NCBI GenBank assembly: GCA_903826405.1
Contig: CAIKEH010000050.1
Coordinates: forward strand, 1 to 36,044
Reading direction: 5' to 3'
DNA from: an uncultured bacterium
Lineage (GTDB): Bacteria > Bacteroidota > Bacteroidia > Chitinophagales > Chitinophagaceae
DNA: 36,044 nucleotides
Below the pieces are notes generated by a model. The model was not told where the DNA came from. It was given only the letters and a program-made list of their open reading frames with translations, and ran no database searches. This document shows, one piece after another, positions 9,316 through 17,344 of this stretch. The translations under genes were made by a program, and so were the position numbers. Within the stretch, counting starts at the first letter, position 1. Each line of letters begins with the position of its first letter.

Positions 9316-10098
9316 ATGTTTCGAAGTAGCCTGTTGATTGTTGCCTGCCTGATTGCCGTAATTTCTACGGACGCGCAGATCAAGCGCCGGATCAAGAAAG
9401 GCAGTCGTAATAAATCCCAGAGCGATTTTGCCTTAGAAAAAGGGGATATTGAAGTGGATTGGGTATTGGGCTACGAAACAGTGACCGCTGAACTCGATCT
9501 CGTTTATCCGAACTTGGGAATCAGGTATGGTATCACCGATAGACTGGAAATCAACGCCGGCATTAGCACCATAAGTGTTTGGGACAGATCAGTTCTTCCG
9601 AAGAACCATCTTTCCGGTCTGGAACCATTGGGATTCGGCATCAATTATCAGTTCAGTGAGGAAGGCGAGGGGCGTACTTCGATTGTCCTTTCGGGGCAAT
9701 TGGCCATTCCCTATTTTGCCACCAATCATTTCACGGCTGACCGGTATGCCCCCGTCTTGCAACTGATCGTCAACAAGCCCGTGGGTGATCGACATAATTT
9801 CGGTTCCAGCGTCGGATTGTTCTGGGATGGTTTTGCTGCGGCTCCTTCATTCATTTATGATGTCAATTACACCAATCACCTGAATTCAAAATGGGATGTC
9901 ACTGTGGATGTTTTCGGATTCGTCAATGGCGGACCATCGCAACACACTTTGGATCTCACGGCCAACTATAACTATTCCAACATGTTTCAATATGGTTTGA
10001 CCGCAGGTGTTGGGCTTACGCCAGCATCGCCTAGATTTTATACCGCCCTCAGTGGGGTATGGACGATGAATACCTTGAAGAAGAAGAAACAGGGATGA
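9316..10098 (+). CDS. Outer-membrane beta-barrel, MetA-pathway/transporter-like
   Basis: This 260-residue protein has a signal peptide (MFRSSLLIVACLIAVISTDAQ). Amphipathic strand patterns follow: GDIEVDWVLGYETVTAEL, LGIRYGITDRLEINAGIS, GFGINYQFSEEG and HNFGSSVGLFWDGF. Alternating hydrophobic residues, the 'YGITDRLE' turn and the closing strand near 'FYTALSGVWTMNTL' resemble the 'putative MetA-pathway of phenol degradation' barrel group. That group is a structural label and does not establish a substrate. It lies 101 bp after the LamG lipoprotein on the same strand, so the two could share a transcript. It is convergent with the fucosidase gene 14 bp away. Confidence 0.75.
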   Translation: MFRSSLLIVACLIAVISTDAQIKRRIKKGSRNKSQSDFALEKGDIEVDWVLGYETVTAELDLVYPNLGIRYGITDRLEINAGISTISVWDRSVLPKNHLSGLEPLGFGINYQFSEEGEGRTSIVLSGQLAIPYFATNHFTADRYAPVLQLIVNKPVGDRHNFGSSVGLFWDGFAAAPSFIYDVNYTNHLNSKWDVTVDVFGFVNGGPSQHTLDLTANYNYSNMFQYGLTAGVGLTPASPRFYTALSGVWTMNTLKKKKQG

Positions 10099-10112
10099 TG
10101 TTCCCGGGTGAT

Positions 10113-11576
10113 TTACTTCGCTATACCCGACAGTTTCACCACGAATATGCCTGATTGACCTAAGTCCCAGGGCCTGAGGTTGGAAAGGTCGATCAATATA
10201 TCCTTTCCGGTTTGTTTCATGCTCACCGAAGCGGAGCCTCCAAGCAAGGAGGCTTTTGTGCCCGGAGGGGCCGTCATGTTTTTCAGAGTGAGCCTGGTCT
10301 GATAGGAAGGGACGATGCAATACAGGTCTTTCCCTTTTCGAGTGAACAGACATTGAACCCATGCTATATCCTTGTCCGGTTGAACCATTCTGTCGATACT
10401 GTAATCGGCCATGAAATCTGCTTTTTTCAGGTCTGCTTTTTTGCCCGGACTCCATTGATAGGGCTGCTTCCAGGCTTCAGTACCATAAATGGCCTCGCCA
10501 TTATCCCGCAACCAATCACCGATGTCGATGAGTCTTTGTTGCATGATCACGGGAATCCTTCCATCAGCCGTTGGTCCTACGTCCAGCAGGAAATTGCCAC
10601 CGCGGGAAACATTGTCGCAAAGCATGAGTATGAGTTCGCGGCTGCTCTTGTAATCGCTCAGTTGCTCATTTCGGTTGTACCCGTAGGAGTGTCCGATACC
10701 CTGATTCTCTTCCCAGATGATGTTGGCGTTCATGCCGCTGCCATATTCGGATGTCGTATAGAGTGCTCCGCGGTTCGCATTTCGGGTATTGTTGCCGAAG
10801 CGGTCGTTGACCACCACCTCTTTTGATACGGGAGATTCATTGAACAGCCAAGCCAGTAGTTCGGGACTGTGCCATGCCGTGTCACTCAGATCCCATTCGC
10901 CATCCGAGAAGATCAGGGAGGGCTTATATCGGGTGACCAGATCTTTGAACTGAGGGATCATGTGTTCTGTAACATATCGTGTCTTGTCCATTTTCCACAA
11001 GGGGTTGAACCATTCATAAAGAGAATAGTAGTAGCCCATGCGCAGTCCTTTAGCCCGGACAGCCTCTGTGAGGTCCCCAAGCAGGTCTCTTCTCGGTGTC
11101 CCGGTCACCGAATTCCAGGGCCTGCCCCAATTCCGATCGGCTTCTGCGCTGTTCCATAGGGCATAGCCTTCGTGGTGTTTGGAGGTGAGTACCACATATT
11201 TTGCACCGGAACGTTTGAAAATATCGGCCCACTGCGAGGGGTCGAAGAGTTCTGCATGGAATTGTGATTCGAACTGGGGGTAGCTGAATTTTTCGCCATA
11301 ATTCTGCTCATGGAAACGAATGAAATCATGCTGTTTCTCGTCAAGCCTTTTCCAATACCATTCAGCATAGCTGAGTCCGCTGTTTTTGATCACCGGAGCA
11401 TATGATGGCACGGAATACACACCCCAGTGGATGAAGATGCCGAACTTATCCTGATGGAACCAGGAGGGTATCTTTCGGGTATTCAGTGAATTCCAATTCG
11501 ACGTATAGGGCTGGGCCTGTACATTAATAATGAAACAAAGAAAGACGGTGGTCAGTAGCAGCTTGTTCATGAACAT
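10113..11576 (-). CDS. Exported alpha-L-fucosidase, GH29
   Basis: This 487-residue protein has a signal peptide ending near residue 21 (FIINVQAQ). It shows the GH29 pattern in order: FGIFIHWGVYSVPSYAP (45-61), YAEWYWKR (70-77), KYVVLTSKHHEGYALW (126-141), GYYYSLYEWF (181-190) and LIFSDGEWD (221-229). By family alignment Asp225 in SDGEWD is the expected nucleophile. A later LLDVGPTADG motif and a small C-terminal beta domain complete the usual length. The enzyme releases terminal L-fucose from glycans. It stands alone: no SusC/SusD pair or other glycosidase lies nearby, so it is not part of a visible polysaccharide utilisation locus. A start at the third residue (Met) is also possible. Confidence 0.93.
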   Translation of the reverse strand: MFMNKLLLTTVFLCFIINVQAQPYTSNWNSLNTRKIPSWFHQDKFGIFIHWGVYSVPSYAPVIKNSGLSYAEWYWKRLDEKQHDFIRFHEQNYGEKFSYPQFESQFHAELFDPSQWADIFKRSGAKYVVLTSKHHEGYALWNSAEADRNWGRPWNSVTGTPRRDLLGDLTEAVRAKGLRMGYYYSLYEWFNPLWKMDKTRYVTEHMIPQFKDLVTRYKPSLIFSDGEWDLSDTAWHSPELLAWLFNESPVSKEVVVNDRFGNNTRNANRGALYTTSEYGSGMNANIIWEENQGIGHSYGYNRNEQLSDYKSSRELILMLCDNVSRGGNFLLDVGPTADGRIPVIMQQRLIDIGDWLRDNGEAIYGTEAWKQPYQWSPGKKADLKKADFMADYSIDRMVQPDKDIAWVQCLFTRKGKDLYCIVPSYQTRLTLKNMTAPPGTKASLLGGSASVSMKQTGKDILIDLSNLRPWDLGQSGIFVVKLSGIAK

Positions 11577-11777
11577 CTTAGATTATGCAGTGAAAATAAG
11601 CCAAAATGAAAAGGGAGCTGTGGCATATATCTGCCCATATCATTTCATTTCATGTTGCATTTCGAATGACAAATGTATGCCCGATCAGGGTGTTTAATAA
11701 CCTGATAATTAACAATATAAAATTCTTTAAAACAATTTTACTGGAGGGTCAAAAATCAGTTGACATTTTACTTTTAG

Positions 11778-11789
11778 AGACTCAAAATC
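11778..11789 (+). repeat. 12-bp direct repeat, upstream copy, before the PorT-like gene
   Basis: AGACTCAAAATC occurs here and again at 11824-11835, 46 bp apart. This copy sits inside the palindrome GAGA-N7-TCTC. The two copies flank a plausible Bacteroidota promoter, so they could be regulator sites. Confidence 0.6.
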
Positions 11790-11792
11790 TCT

Positions 11793-11823
11793 TGTTCGGA
11801 TGCCGCGGAAATAATAACTTTAC
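11793..11823 (+). promoter_or_regulatory. Candidate Bacteroidota promoter of the PorT-like gene
   Basis: A TTG at about 11793 is followed after about 20 bp by TAACTTTA (about 11815-11822). This differs from the consensus TAnnTTTG at one base. The start codon at 11843 follows about 20 nt later, giving a short leader that contains the second AGACTCAAAATC copy. Confidence 0.45.
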
Positions 11824-11835
11824 AGACTCAAAATC
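11824..11835 (+). repeat. 12-bp direct repeat, downstream copy, in the leader of the PorT-like gene
   Basis: This is an exact second copy of AGACTCAAAATC (first copy 11778-11789). It ends 7 nt before the ATG at 11843. If bound by a regulator or a small RNA, it could affect translation directly. Confidence 0.6.
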
Positions 11836-11842
11836 ATTGAAA

Positions 11843-12499
11843 ATGAAAAGAACATCATTACTCATTTTGGTACTGTTCAGCGCTTTTACCGTTTTCGCTC
11901 AGTCCGCGAAGAAGACAGTCAATCCTTTTGGCAAACCTTCTTTTGGGGTAAAAGCCGGTCTGAATTTTTCTAATTTATCCAGCGGTTATGAGATCGCGAA
12001 TTACCTGAAAAGTCCAGCCACTCGTCTTGGCCCGGTCATCGGAGCTTTCTTCAACCTGCCTCTTGGTCAACATTTCAGTTTTCAGCCGGAATTGAGTTAT
12101 TCTGCTGAAGGCGCTAACCAAGATGGTCAGCTGGGCGCCAGCAGTACCTATGTTTTGATTTTCGAAACCAAGCTCAGTTATCTGAATATTCCTCTTCTGC
12201 TTCAATACCATACCGGAGGTTTTTATCTGGAAGCCGGCCCGCAGCTGGGTTTTCTGGTAGGAGCTAACGAAACCAACAAACATCCTGGAACAGGCCAGCC
12301 TTCTGAGACAGACCTTAAAGGCCTCTTGAAGGGTAATGCATTCAGCTTTGATCTTGGTGCTGGTTATTATTTCGGAAGCCATTTTGGTATCGGCGCTCGA
12401 TATGCAATCGGTCTGACCGATATCCGAAGCAGCGGAAGCAATATCAATTCTCCACTGAAAAGCAATGTGCTCTCTTTCTCCCTGCTATATAAGTTTTGA
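11843..12499 (+). CDS. PorT-like outer-membrane beta-barrel protein
   Basis: The frame is open from 11606, but I place the start at the ATG at 11843. From there a textbook signal peptide follows (MKRTSLLILVLFSAFTVFAQ), giving 218 residues. The mature protein has FGVKAGLNFSNLSS near the start, then paired amphipathic strands (FSFQPELSYSAEGAN, YLNIPLLLQYHTGGFYLEAGPQLGFLVG, GIGARYAIGLTDI) and ends VLSFSLLYKF with a terminal Phe. This is the PorT / 'outer membrane protein beta-barrel domain' type that is abundant in Bacteroidota. PorT itself is needed for type IX secretion, but most paralogues have unknown roles, so I claim only the fold. Its leader carries a repeated 12-mer and a likely promoter. 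Confidence 0.85.
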   Translation: MKRTSLLILVLFSAFTVFAQSAKKTVNPFGKPSFGVKAGLNFSNLSSGYEIANYLKSPATRLGPVIGAFFNLPLGQHFSFQPELSYSAEGANQDGQLGASSTYVLIFETKLSYLNIPLLLQYHTGGFYLEAGPQLGFLVGANETNKHPGTGQPSETDLKGLLKGNAFSFDLGAGYYFGSHFGIGARYAIGLTDIRSSGSNINSPLKSNVLSFSLLYKF

Positions 12500-12530
12500 G
12501 TAAACTGATCACAGTCGGATAAAAAACTAC

Positions 12531-12560
12531 AAAGGCTGCCATTCTCTGGCGGCCATTTTT
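12531..12560 (+). terminator. Intrinsic terminator after the PorT-like gene
   Basis: GGCTGCC (12534-12540), a 7-nt loop and GGCGGCC (12548-12554) form a 7-bp stem with one G-U pair. A run of five T follows at 12556-12560. It lies 35 nt after the stop codon. Confidence 0.85.
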
Positions 12561-12616
12561 ATGGGAAGAAGCTTTTTCATCAGAACCGATCCCGGTTTTC
12601 GGGTCTCATGATGCGT

Positions 12617-13420
12617 TCACTGGTTGGATATGAGTTCTGAACTGGCTACCTGGAAATTTCCGCCCGTCCTGAGGTCGGCATTCATCTTGCTTTCGATACG
12701 TCCGGCCCCGACGAAATGATCCCTATAATATGGGTCCCCAGTAAGGCTACTGATAGTCACTCCCTGCTTGACTGAAGCATGGGCGAACCGGTCGTTCCCA
12801 ATGTAAACACCCACATGTGATACAAATTTGTGTGGCTGTGTCCTGAAGAATACTAAATCCCCCTCACGGAGATCCTCCATCGGTATATGTTTAACGAAAA
12901 GATATTGATCTCCCGATATGCGGGGGATCTCGATGCCGTAGACGGAGGCGTAAATGTATGATGTGAACCCGGAACAGTCGATCCCTTTTCTGGAGAGCCC
13001 CCCCATTTGGTAGCGAGTTCCATAAAGACCATCCAGCTTTTCCAATAGAACGGTCTGCGGCAAAGATTCCACTTCCATATCCAGTTTGATGGCATACTTG
13101 AATTGAAGGGCAGACGCCGTTTCGGTAGGGGCGGGCTCAATTTGTCCTTCCCCGGTTGATCCGGTGTTTTCAGTATTTGCCGACCGGGTTTCAGAAGGTG
13201 ATGCAAGCACCAGCAGTGAAGGATCGGTTATGGGTTTAGGCTGATGGGATGATCTCGTTTGATGTTTAGCCGTGCTTTTACCTGCCTTTCTTTGTTTTTT
13301 ATGTGAAGAGGAAACAGGGGAGGATTTCCCGGTGGATTTATGTTTCCCCGACTTTGAACCATGGCTTGCCTGCGCTGCTAAGCTGAATAATAATGATATG
13401 TAAAGAATGGCTTTCCTCAC
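12617..13420 (-). CDS. Exported NlpC/P60 peptidoglycan endopeptidase
   Basis: This 267-residue protein has a signal peptide ending around AAQA (residue 18). A long Lys/Ser/His/Gly-rich, low-complexity linker follows (about 19-65), which may hold it near the cell wall or envelope polymers. The NlpC/P60 domain fills residues 125-255. GIDCSGF gives catalytic Cys149, VSHVGVYIG gives His202 and RFAHAS gives His214 as the third residue. 'REGDLVFF' is the standard strand before the histidine. The enzyme class cuts peptide stems of peptidoglycan, typically D-Glu-gamma-meso-DAP bonds. There is no SH3 or LysM domain. A consensus -7 box lies about 77 bp upstream of the start. Confidence 0.92.
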   Translation of the reverse strand: MRKAILYISLLFSLAAQASHGSKSGKHKSTGKSSPVSSSHKKQRKAGKSTAKHQTRSSHQPKPITDPSLLVLASPSETRSANTENTGSTGEGQIEPAPTETASALQFKYAIKLDMEVESLPQTVLLEKLDGLYGTRYQMGGLSRKGIDCSGFTSYIYASVYGIEIPRISGDQYLFVKHIPMEDLREGDLVFFRTQPHKFVSHVGVYIGNDRFAHASVKQGVTISSLTGDPYYRDHFVGAGRIESKMNADLRTGGNFQVASSELISNQ

Positions 13421-13496
13421 GCTTAGAACGGGTTTGGGTCAATGGTGCTTTGCTTTTTCTGTTGGAATCTACCCTAAGGGATTGGTTTCCAAAGCG

Positions 13497-13504
13497 CAAA
13501 GTTA
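13497..13504 (-). promoter_or_regulatory. Promoter -7 box (TAACTTTG) for the NlpC/P60 gene
   Basis: On the minus strand the sequence reads TAACTTTG, a full match to TAnnTTTG. The expected leader is about 70 nt. An exact TTTG -33 element at 19 bp is not present; a TTTTC lies 21 bp upstream. Confidence 0.55.
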
Positions 13505-13871
13505 GCAATTTTTCATTTTTGACTAGAAAATGAACGGATGGGAACTGAAGATATTGCCATAATCCATCAAAATCATTCCTATCTAATGATTTAAATCGAT
13601 GAATATGAGGATTTTGTGTTTTCTGATTTTGATCATACATAAAACGTTCACTTTCTTCAACAAGGTTGTTTGTTCAAATTACACTTTCCCATTTTCCGAT
13701 GGAATTGTGATACAGCTAAAGGTGGGTTCTTTGGTTGATTTTCCTGCAGGTTCCAGCAGAGTGTATTTTATGTATGCACTTTTGTTGATCTGTGGAATCG
13801 CTCTGTTTATATTTCAAACATGTTCTGATGTCCCACTCTTTCCAAGAATAATAGAATCATCTTCCCAGCCT

Positions 13872-13879
13872 TACCTTTG
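13872..13879 (+). promoter_or_regulatory. Promoter -7 box (TACCTTTG) at the start of the ABC ATPase gene
   Basis: TACCTTTG matches TAnnTTTG exactly and ends 6 nt before the ATG at 13886. If transcription starts about 7 nt after the box, the transcript would be leaderless or nearly so. No clear -33 TTTG is seen. Confidence 0.5.
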
Positions 13880-13885
13880 CCGGCC

Positions 13886-14863
13886 ATGGCATTACTGGAG
13901 ATTAGGAATCTGACCAAGTCCATCAAAGGGAATATTTCCGTCCAGGATATCAGCCTATCCATTCCCCTGGGTCAAAAGACCGGGATCGCCGGCGAGACGG
14001 GTTCGGGCAAAACAACCTTACTGAAAATGATCGCCGGTTCTGTGCAACCCGATTCAGGTACGATATGGCTTGATGGGGAACGTGTGAAAGGTCCTGAAGA
14101 GCAATTAATAGATGGCCATCCCCGGATCGCTTACCTCTCCCAGCATTTTGAACTGCGAAATAACTACCGCATTGAGGAGATCTTAGAATACGCCAATGAA
14201 TGGAAGGAGATTGATGTGTCCAAATTATACAGTGTATGCAGGATCGATCATTTGATGAAGCGCCGGACCAATGAATTATCCGGGGGTGAGCGTCAGCGTG
14301 TAGCATTAGCCCGGCTGTTGAGTATGTCTCCTCGATTGCTTTTGCTTGATGAACCATTCTCCAATCTGGATGCCCTTCACCAGTCGGTGATCAGGTCTGT
14401 GCTTCAGGATGTAAGTGAACACTTGGGCATCACCTGTGTAATGGTTTCTCATGATGCGCCCGACCTGATGTCCTGGTCCGATCAGATCATCCTCATGCAG
14501 GGTGGTCACATTATTCAAGAGGGAGATCCGCGTCAACTGTATCTCCATCCAAAGAATACTTATGCGGCGGGCTTGCTGGGTGATTATAATGTTGTGGGAA
14601 AAGAGTGGAATGGTAAAAATGAAATTGAACTCGATCCATCAAAAGTACATATCGTCAGGCCTGAGCATGTCCGACTTTCTGAAAAAGGTGCTTCGTCAAT
14701 GGCGGGTTTTATCAAAAGGATAAGTTTCCATGGCAGCCATCTTGATATTGAAATAGAGATGGAAACAGGTATCATCAAGTCCAGAATCCCAAACATATCT
14801 TGGAAGCCGGGCGACGAAGTGGGTCTGCAGATCGATGCCACACACCTGCATGCAATAGCATGA
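13886..14863 (+). CDS. ABC transporter ATP-binding protein (PotA/FbpC/CysA type, no permease nearby)
   Basis: I choose the ATG at 13886 (325 residues) over a TTG three codons earlier because that TTG falls inside a promoter-like TACCTTTG. Motifs are complete: Walker A GETGSGKT (36-43), Q-loop YLSQ (Gln86), signature LSGGERQR (131-138), Walker B LLLLDEP (151-157), D-loop SNLDA and switch His189 (VSHD). A C-terminal extension from about 240, with IVRPEHVRL and a beta-rich tail, looks like a TOBE-type regulatory domain. That places it with importers of iron, sulfate, polyamines or sugars rather than exporters. No permease or binding protein is encoded beside it, so the substrate is unknown and partners must lie elsewhere. 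Confidence 0.9.
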   Translation: MALLEIRNLTKSIKGNISVQDISLSIPLGQKTGIAGETGSGKTTLLKMIAGSVQPDSGTIWLDGERVKGPEEQLIDGHPRIAYLSQHFELRNNYRIEEILEYANEWKEIDVSKLYSVCRIDHLMKRRTNELSGGERQRVALARLLSMSPRLLLLDEPFSNLDALHQSVIRSVLQDVSEHLGITCVMVSHDAPDLMSWSDQIILMQGGHIIQEGDPRQLYLHPKNTYAAGLLGDYNVVGKEWNGKNEIELDPSKVHIVRPEHVRLSEKGASSMAGFIKRISFHGSHLDIEIEMETGIIKSRIPNISWKPGDEVGLQIDATHLHAIA

Positions 14864-15097
14864 ATGTGTTTCTGATCGGCAACCTGGATCCGTTTGTCAA
14901 AACCTCCCGGATATCCCTATCTGAAACCACGTTTCTTCAGTTCATCACATCAAGATTGTCTTCATCTTTATAAGCTCATGCCGATTATCATCGGATCTTG
15001 CGATCAGAGGGTGGATCTGTCTGGTGTTTAAAGTATTTGGATGTTCCGTGATTTTTGTCCAGTCATGCGTGCTTTATAGTTGCTCAACATGTCATTT

Positions 15098-16597
15098 TCA
15101 TTTGGGTAAAGCCCAGTCAAAGAACGCATCCACATCCTTTTTCATCTGGATGGCATCAGGCTTGTTTATATAATACATGTGTCCTGATTGATAATAAAAA
15201 TGTTTAAAATTGCCCCTCAGTTCGGGTCTGAGATTAAGGTGCGCCAAGTCGTAGTTGGATATGAAATAGGGGGTGGCGAAATCATAATAACCTGAACCGA
15301 CGTATACTTTGAGTGCGGGGTTCTTGGTCATGGCATCCCGAAGACTTTCCGCTACATTCAGATATTGATTCTGCACATTACTGTAATTCCAGGGATATAC
15401 ATTCCCGAATATATTGTATGCCTTGTCTTCCTTCACCTTCAATTCGCGTTGAAAATAATCGTTTATGGCTGATGTGAATGGCCCGTCGATATTGGTGAAC
15501 GAAGGGTCGAAACTCACTGATTCACCGGCATCATCGAGGTCCCTGCCTGTGAAACGGGCATCTAGTCTGCCGATGGTGAGGCCATCCTTCCTCCTCAATT
15601 CCTTGTAGAACCTGTTTTCATCTATGCGGAGATTACTTTGAAGTACATATGATTTGTCGAGTCCGGAATAGTAACTGACTTTCTCCGCGATCCTGTCCTT
15701 TTCATTGGCCGAAAGTTCATCTCCTTTCATCAATGCAGTGGCATATTCACCCATCGCGAAAGCTTCACTTTCTCTGAGTGTTTTCTGCTGATCGGTCATT
15801 AATGCCGGAGCCAATTTTTTATGATACCAGGCAGCTGCTGTGAAGGAGGGTAGGTGCAGTATGGCGGGCAGGTCGTTTCCTACGGCGAAGTCTGCACTGC
15901 CGAAGTTCAGTACCGGTGAGATCAGGAAAATACCGTTTAAGTAGATACGATAATTATCCTGAAGGAATTTGGACAGTCCTGCAGCCCGGGTGGTGCCATA
16001 ACTTTCGCCGGCCAGGAATTTCGGGGAAGCCCATCGTTCATAAGCGGAAAGAAAATGTCTGATGAAAGAGCCCACGGATTCAATATCTTCTTTGAAACCA
16101 TGGAACTGGCTGGGAGATTCTCCGGAGGCTGGTCTGCTGAAGCCCGTGGATACCGGATCGATGAACACGATATCCGTTCGGTCCAGCCAGCTGTTTTCAT
16201 TGTTCACAACAGAATAGGGTGGAGCGGATGCGGTGCCATCATCTTTCAATTGTACTTTTTTGGGACCAAGGGCACCTAGATGCAACCATACAGACGAACT
16301 GCCGGGTCCGCCATTAAAGGCGAATGTCAGGGGCCTTTTCCCAAGGTCCAGATTTTCCGTTTTATAATAGGTGAAGAAAACCTTGGCGATAACTTTGCCG
16401 GTATCATTTTTCAGTTCTAGATATCCGCTCTGTGTGGTATAGTCCACTTTTTTCCCTGAAATGATAGCAGAATTTCGGGTTGTAGTTACCTGGATTCCTG
16501 TAGGCGCGGGTTCCTTCTGCTCCACGATGACCGGTTTCTGGGCACTTGCATGTACGAATAGTGCACAGAGGAAAATACTAAAAGACATTTTTTTCAT
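15098..16597 (-). CDS. Exported S10 family serine carboxypeptidase
   Basis: This 499-residue protein has a signal peptide ending ASAQ (residue 20). It shows the S10 signatures: NGGPGSSS (95-102) for the oxyanion and substrate region, IDPVSTGFS (146-154), and GESYG with nucleophile Ser199. The acid Asp439 lies in VGSGYYDFATPY and the catalytic His473 in YQSGHMYY. S10 enzymes remove C-terminal residues at acidic pH; bacterial members are less studied than plant and yeast ones. A periplasmic or secreted role in peptide breakdown is the natural inference. It stands as a single gene: the upstream rhodanese gene is divergent and the downstream ABC gene is convergent across a 234-bp gap. Confidence 0.92.
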   Translation of the reverse strand: MKKMSFSIFLCALFVHASAQKPVIVEQKEPAPTGIQVTTTRNSAIISGKKVDYTTQSGYLELKNDTGKVIAKVFFTYYKTENLDLGKRPLTFAFNGGPGSSSVWLHLGALGPKKVQLKDDGTASAPPYSVVNNENSWLDRTDIVFIDPVSTGFSRPASGESPSQFHGFKEDIESVGSFIRHFLSAYERWASPKFLAGESYGTTRAAGLSKFLQDNYRIYLNGIFLISPVLNFGSADFAVGNDLPAILHLPSFTAAAWYHKKLAPALMTDQQKTLRESEAFAMGEYATALMKGDELSANEKDRIAEKVSYYSGLDKSYVLQSNLRIDENRFYKELRRKDGLTIGRLDARFTGRDLDDAGESVSFDPSFTNIDGPFTSAINDYFQRELKVKEDKAYNIFGNVYPWNYSNVQNQYLNVAESLRDAMTKNPALKVYVGSGYYDFATPYFISNYDLAHLNLRPELRGNFKHFYYQSGHMYYINKPDAIQMKKDVDAFFDWALPK

Positions 16598-16722
16598 ATT
16601 CTGATTGTAGTTGTGGAGGAAAGATAGGAAATTTGCATTCTAAGACGGCTGGGTATACTGTAAACTGATGGGTTTATCAAAATCGACTCAACCTGAAGAC
16701 TTTAACAAAACATCCATTTTCC

Positions 16723-17028
16723 ATGTTCAGTTTTTTCCGAAAGTTGTTTGGGGAGCCCACGGACTTCAAGGCTCTTGTAGAGAAAGGTGCGATCATAGTG
16801 GATGTTCGATCAGCCGGCGAATTTGGTTCTGGCCATATCCAAAACTCCCGTAATATCCCTGTAGATCAGATGCATGCGGTGGCCAGTGATCTGAAAAAGT
16901 TGGGAAAGCCCGTTATCACTGTTTGCCTGAGTGGAGCTCGGAGTGCGCGAGCAAAGTCCATACTAACATCTGCAGGTATTGAAACATACAATGGCGGACC
17001 CTGGAAAAGTTTGCAGGCAAAGATCTGA
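16723..17028 (+). CDS. Single-domain rhodanese (sulfurtransferase)
   Basis: This 101-residue protein has one rhodanese domain. IIVDVRSAGEFGSGHIQNSRNIP (24-46) is the typical CH2A-like motif, and ITVCLSGARSA holds the active-site loop with Cys68. The loop CLSGARS is of the thiosulfate/persulfide transferase type. There is no signal peptide, so it is cytoplasmic. It lies directly before a small two-helix membrane protein and next to a thioredoxin and a CstB-like enzyme on the other strand. This argues for a role in moving sulfane sulfur. Start choice: this ATG directly precedes MFSFFRKLFG, a common N-terminus in this group. Confidence 0.92.
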   Translation: MFSFFRKLFGEPTDFKALVEKGAIIVDVRSAGEFGSGHIQNSRNIPVDQMHAVASDLKKLGKPVITVCLSGARSARAKSILTSAGIETYNGGPWKSLQAKI

Positions 17029-17100
17029 ACTTGCGGGTTAGTGCCCAATGGTTCTTTAGTTCAGCATATTCAGGAATCAGACACTAGAGAATGTGAATAC

Positions 17101-17328
17101 ATGGCCTCTTTTTTCTCCATACGTACATACAATGATCGTCTGACCCTCATCAGTCGTATTCTCCGCTGGGGGCTGGCAGCATTGTTCATTTGGGCTGGAA
17201 ATCATTTTGAGGATGCGTGGCCGGCATATGTATTTGGGGGTGTACTTTTTGTAACGGGTTTTTTTCGCCCCAAGCGCTGCTTGGATGAGTGCTCTGCTCC
17301 GGATACTTCCTCGCCGGATCTGCATTGA
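17101..17328 (+). CDS. Small two-helix membrane protein, DUF2892/YgaP-like
   Basis: A start at 17101 gives 75 residues; an upstream GTG at 17041 would add 20 residues that look non-coding. Two hydrophobic segments (about 20-34 and 41-55) are joined by a short loop with NHFEDAW. The tail after helix 2 has FRPKRCLDEC, with two cysteines three residues apart. This resembles the membrane part of YgaP-type proteins, in which a rhodanese is fused to or encoded beside a DUF2892 helical pair with a cysteine-bearing tail. Here the rhodanese is the separate gene 72 bp upstream, so the two probably work together. Confidence 0.65.
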   Translation: MASFFSIRTYNDRLTLISRILRWGLAALFIWAGNHFEDAWPAYVFGGVLFVTGFFRPKRCLDECSAPDTSSPDLH

Positions 17329-17344
17329 GTTTCTGCACTTCTGT

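Larger units (their letters stand above)
13421..13885. other. 465-bp divergent intergenic region
   Basis: This stretch separates the NlpC/P60 gene (minus) and the ABC ATPase gene (plus). It is AT-rich in the middle and holds two Bacteroidota -7 boxes, one for each direction. A 104-codon open frame inside it (13599-13913) has no recognisable family and runs into the ABC gene, so I do not call it. I see no RNA gene or repeat. Confidence 0.6.

Noticed and set aside
11760-11788. TTGACA and CAAAAT as a sigma-70 style promoter
   Set aside because: The -10 match is poor and Bacteroidota primary sigma factors use TTTG/TAnnTTTG; a better candidate lies just downstream.
11606-11842. Extended N-terminus of the PorT-like protein
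   Set aside because: The extra 79 residues would precede an internal signal peptide and cover the likely promoter and the repeated 12-mer, so the start is at 11843.
13599-13913. 104-codon open frame with a hydrophobic start between the NlpC/P60 and ABC genes
   Set aside because: It has no recognisable family and an odd composition (many Cys, Phe and Ile), and it runs 28 bp into the well-supported ABC gene. The intergenic DNA is AT-rich enough to give such a frame by chance.
17041-17100. Upstream GTG start for the small two-helix membrane protein
   Set aside because: The added residues are polar and unlike the family; the ATG at 17101 leads straight into the expected N-terminus.
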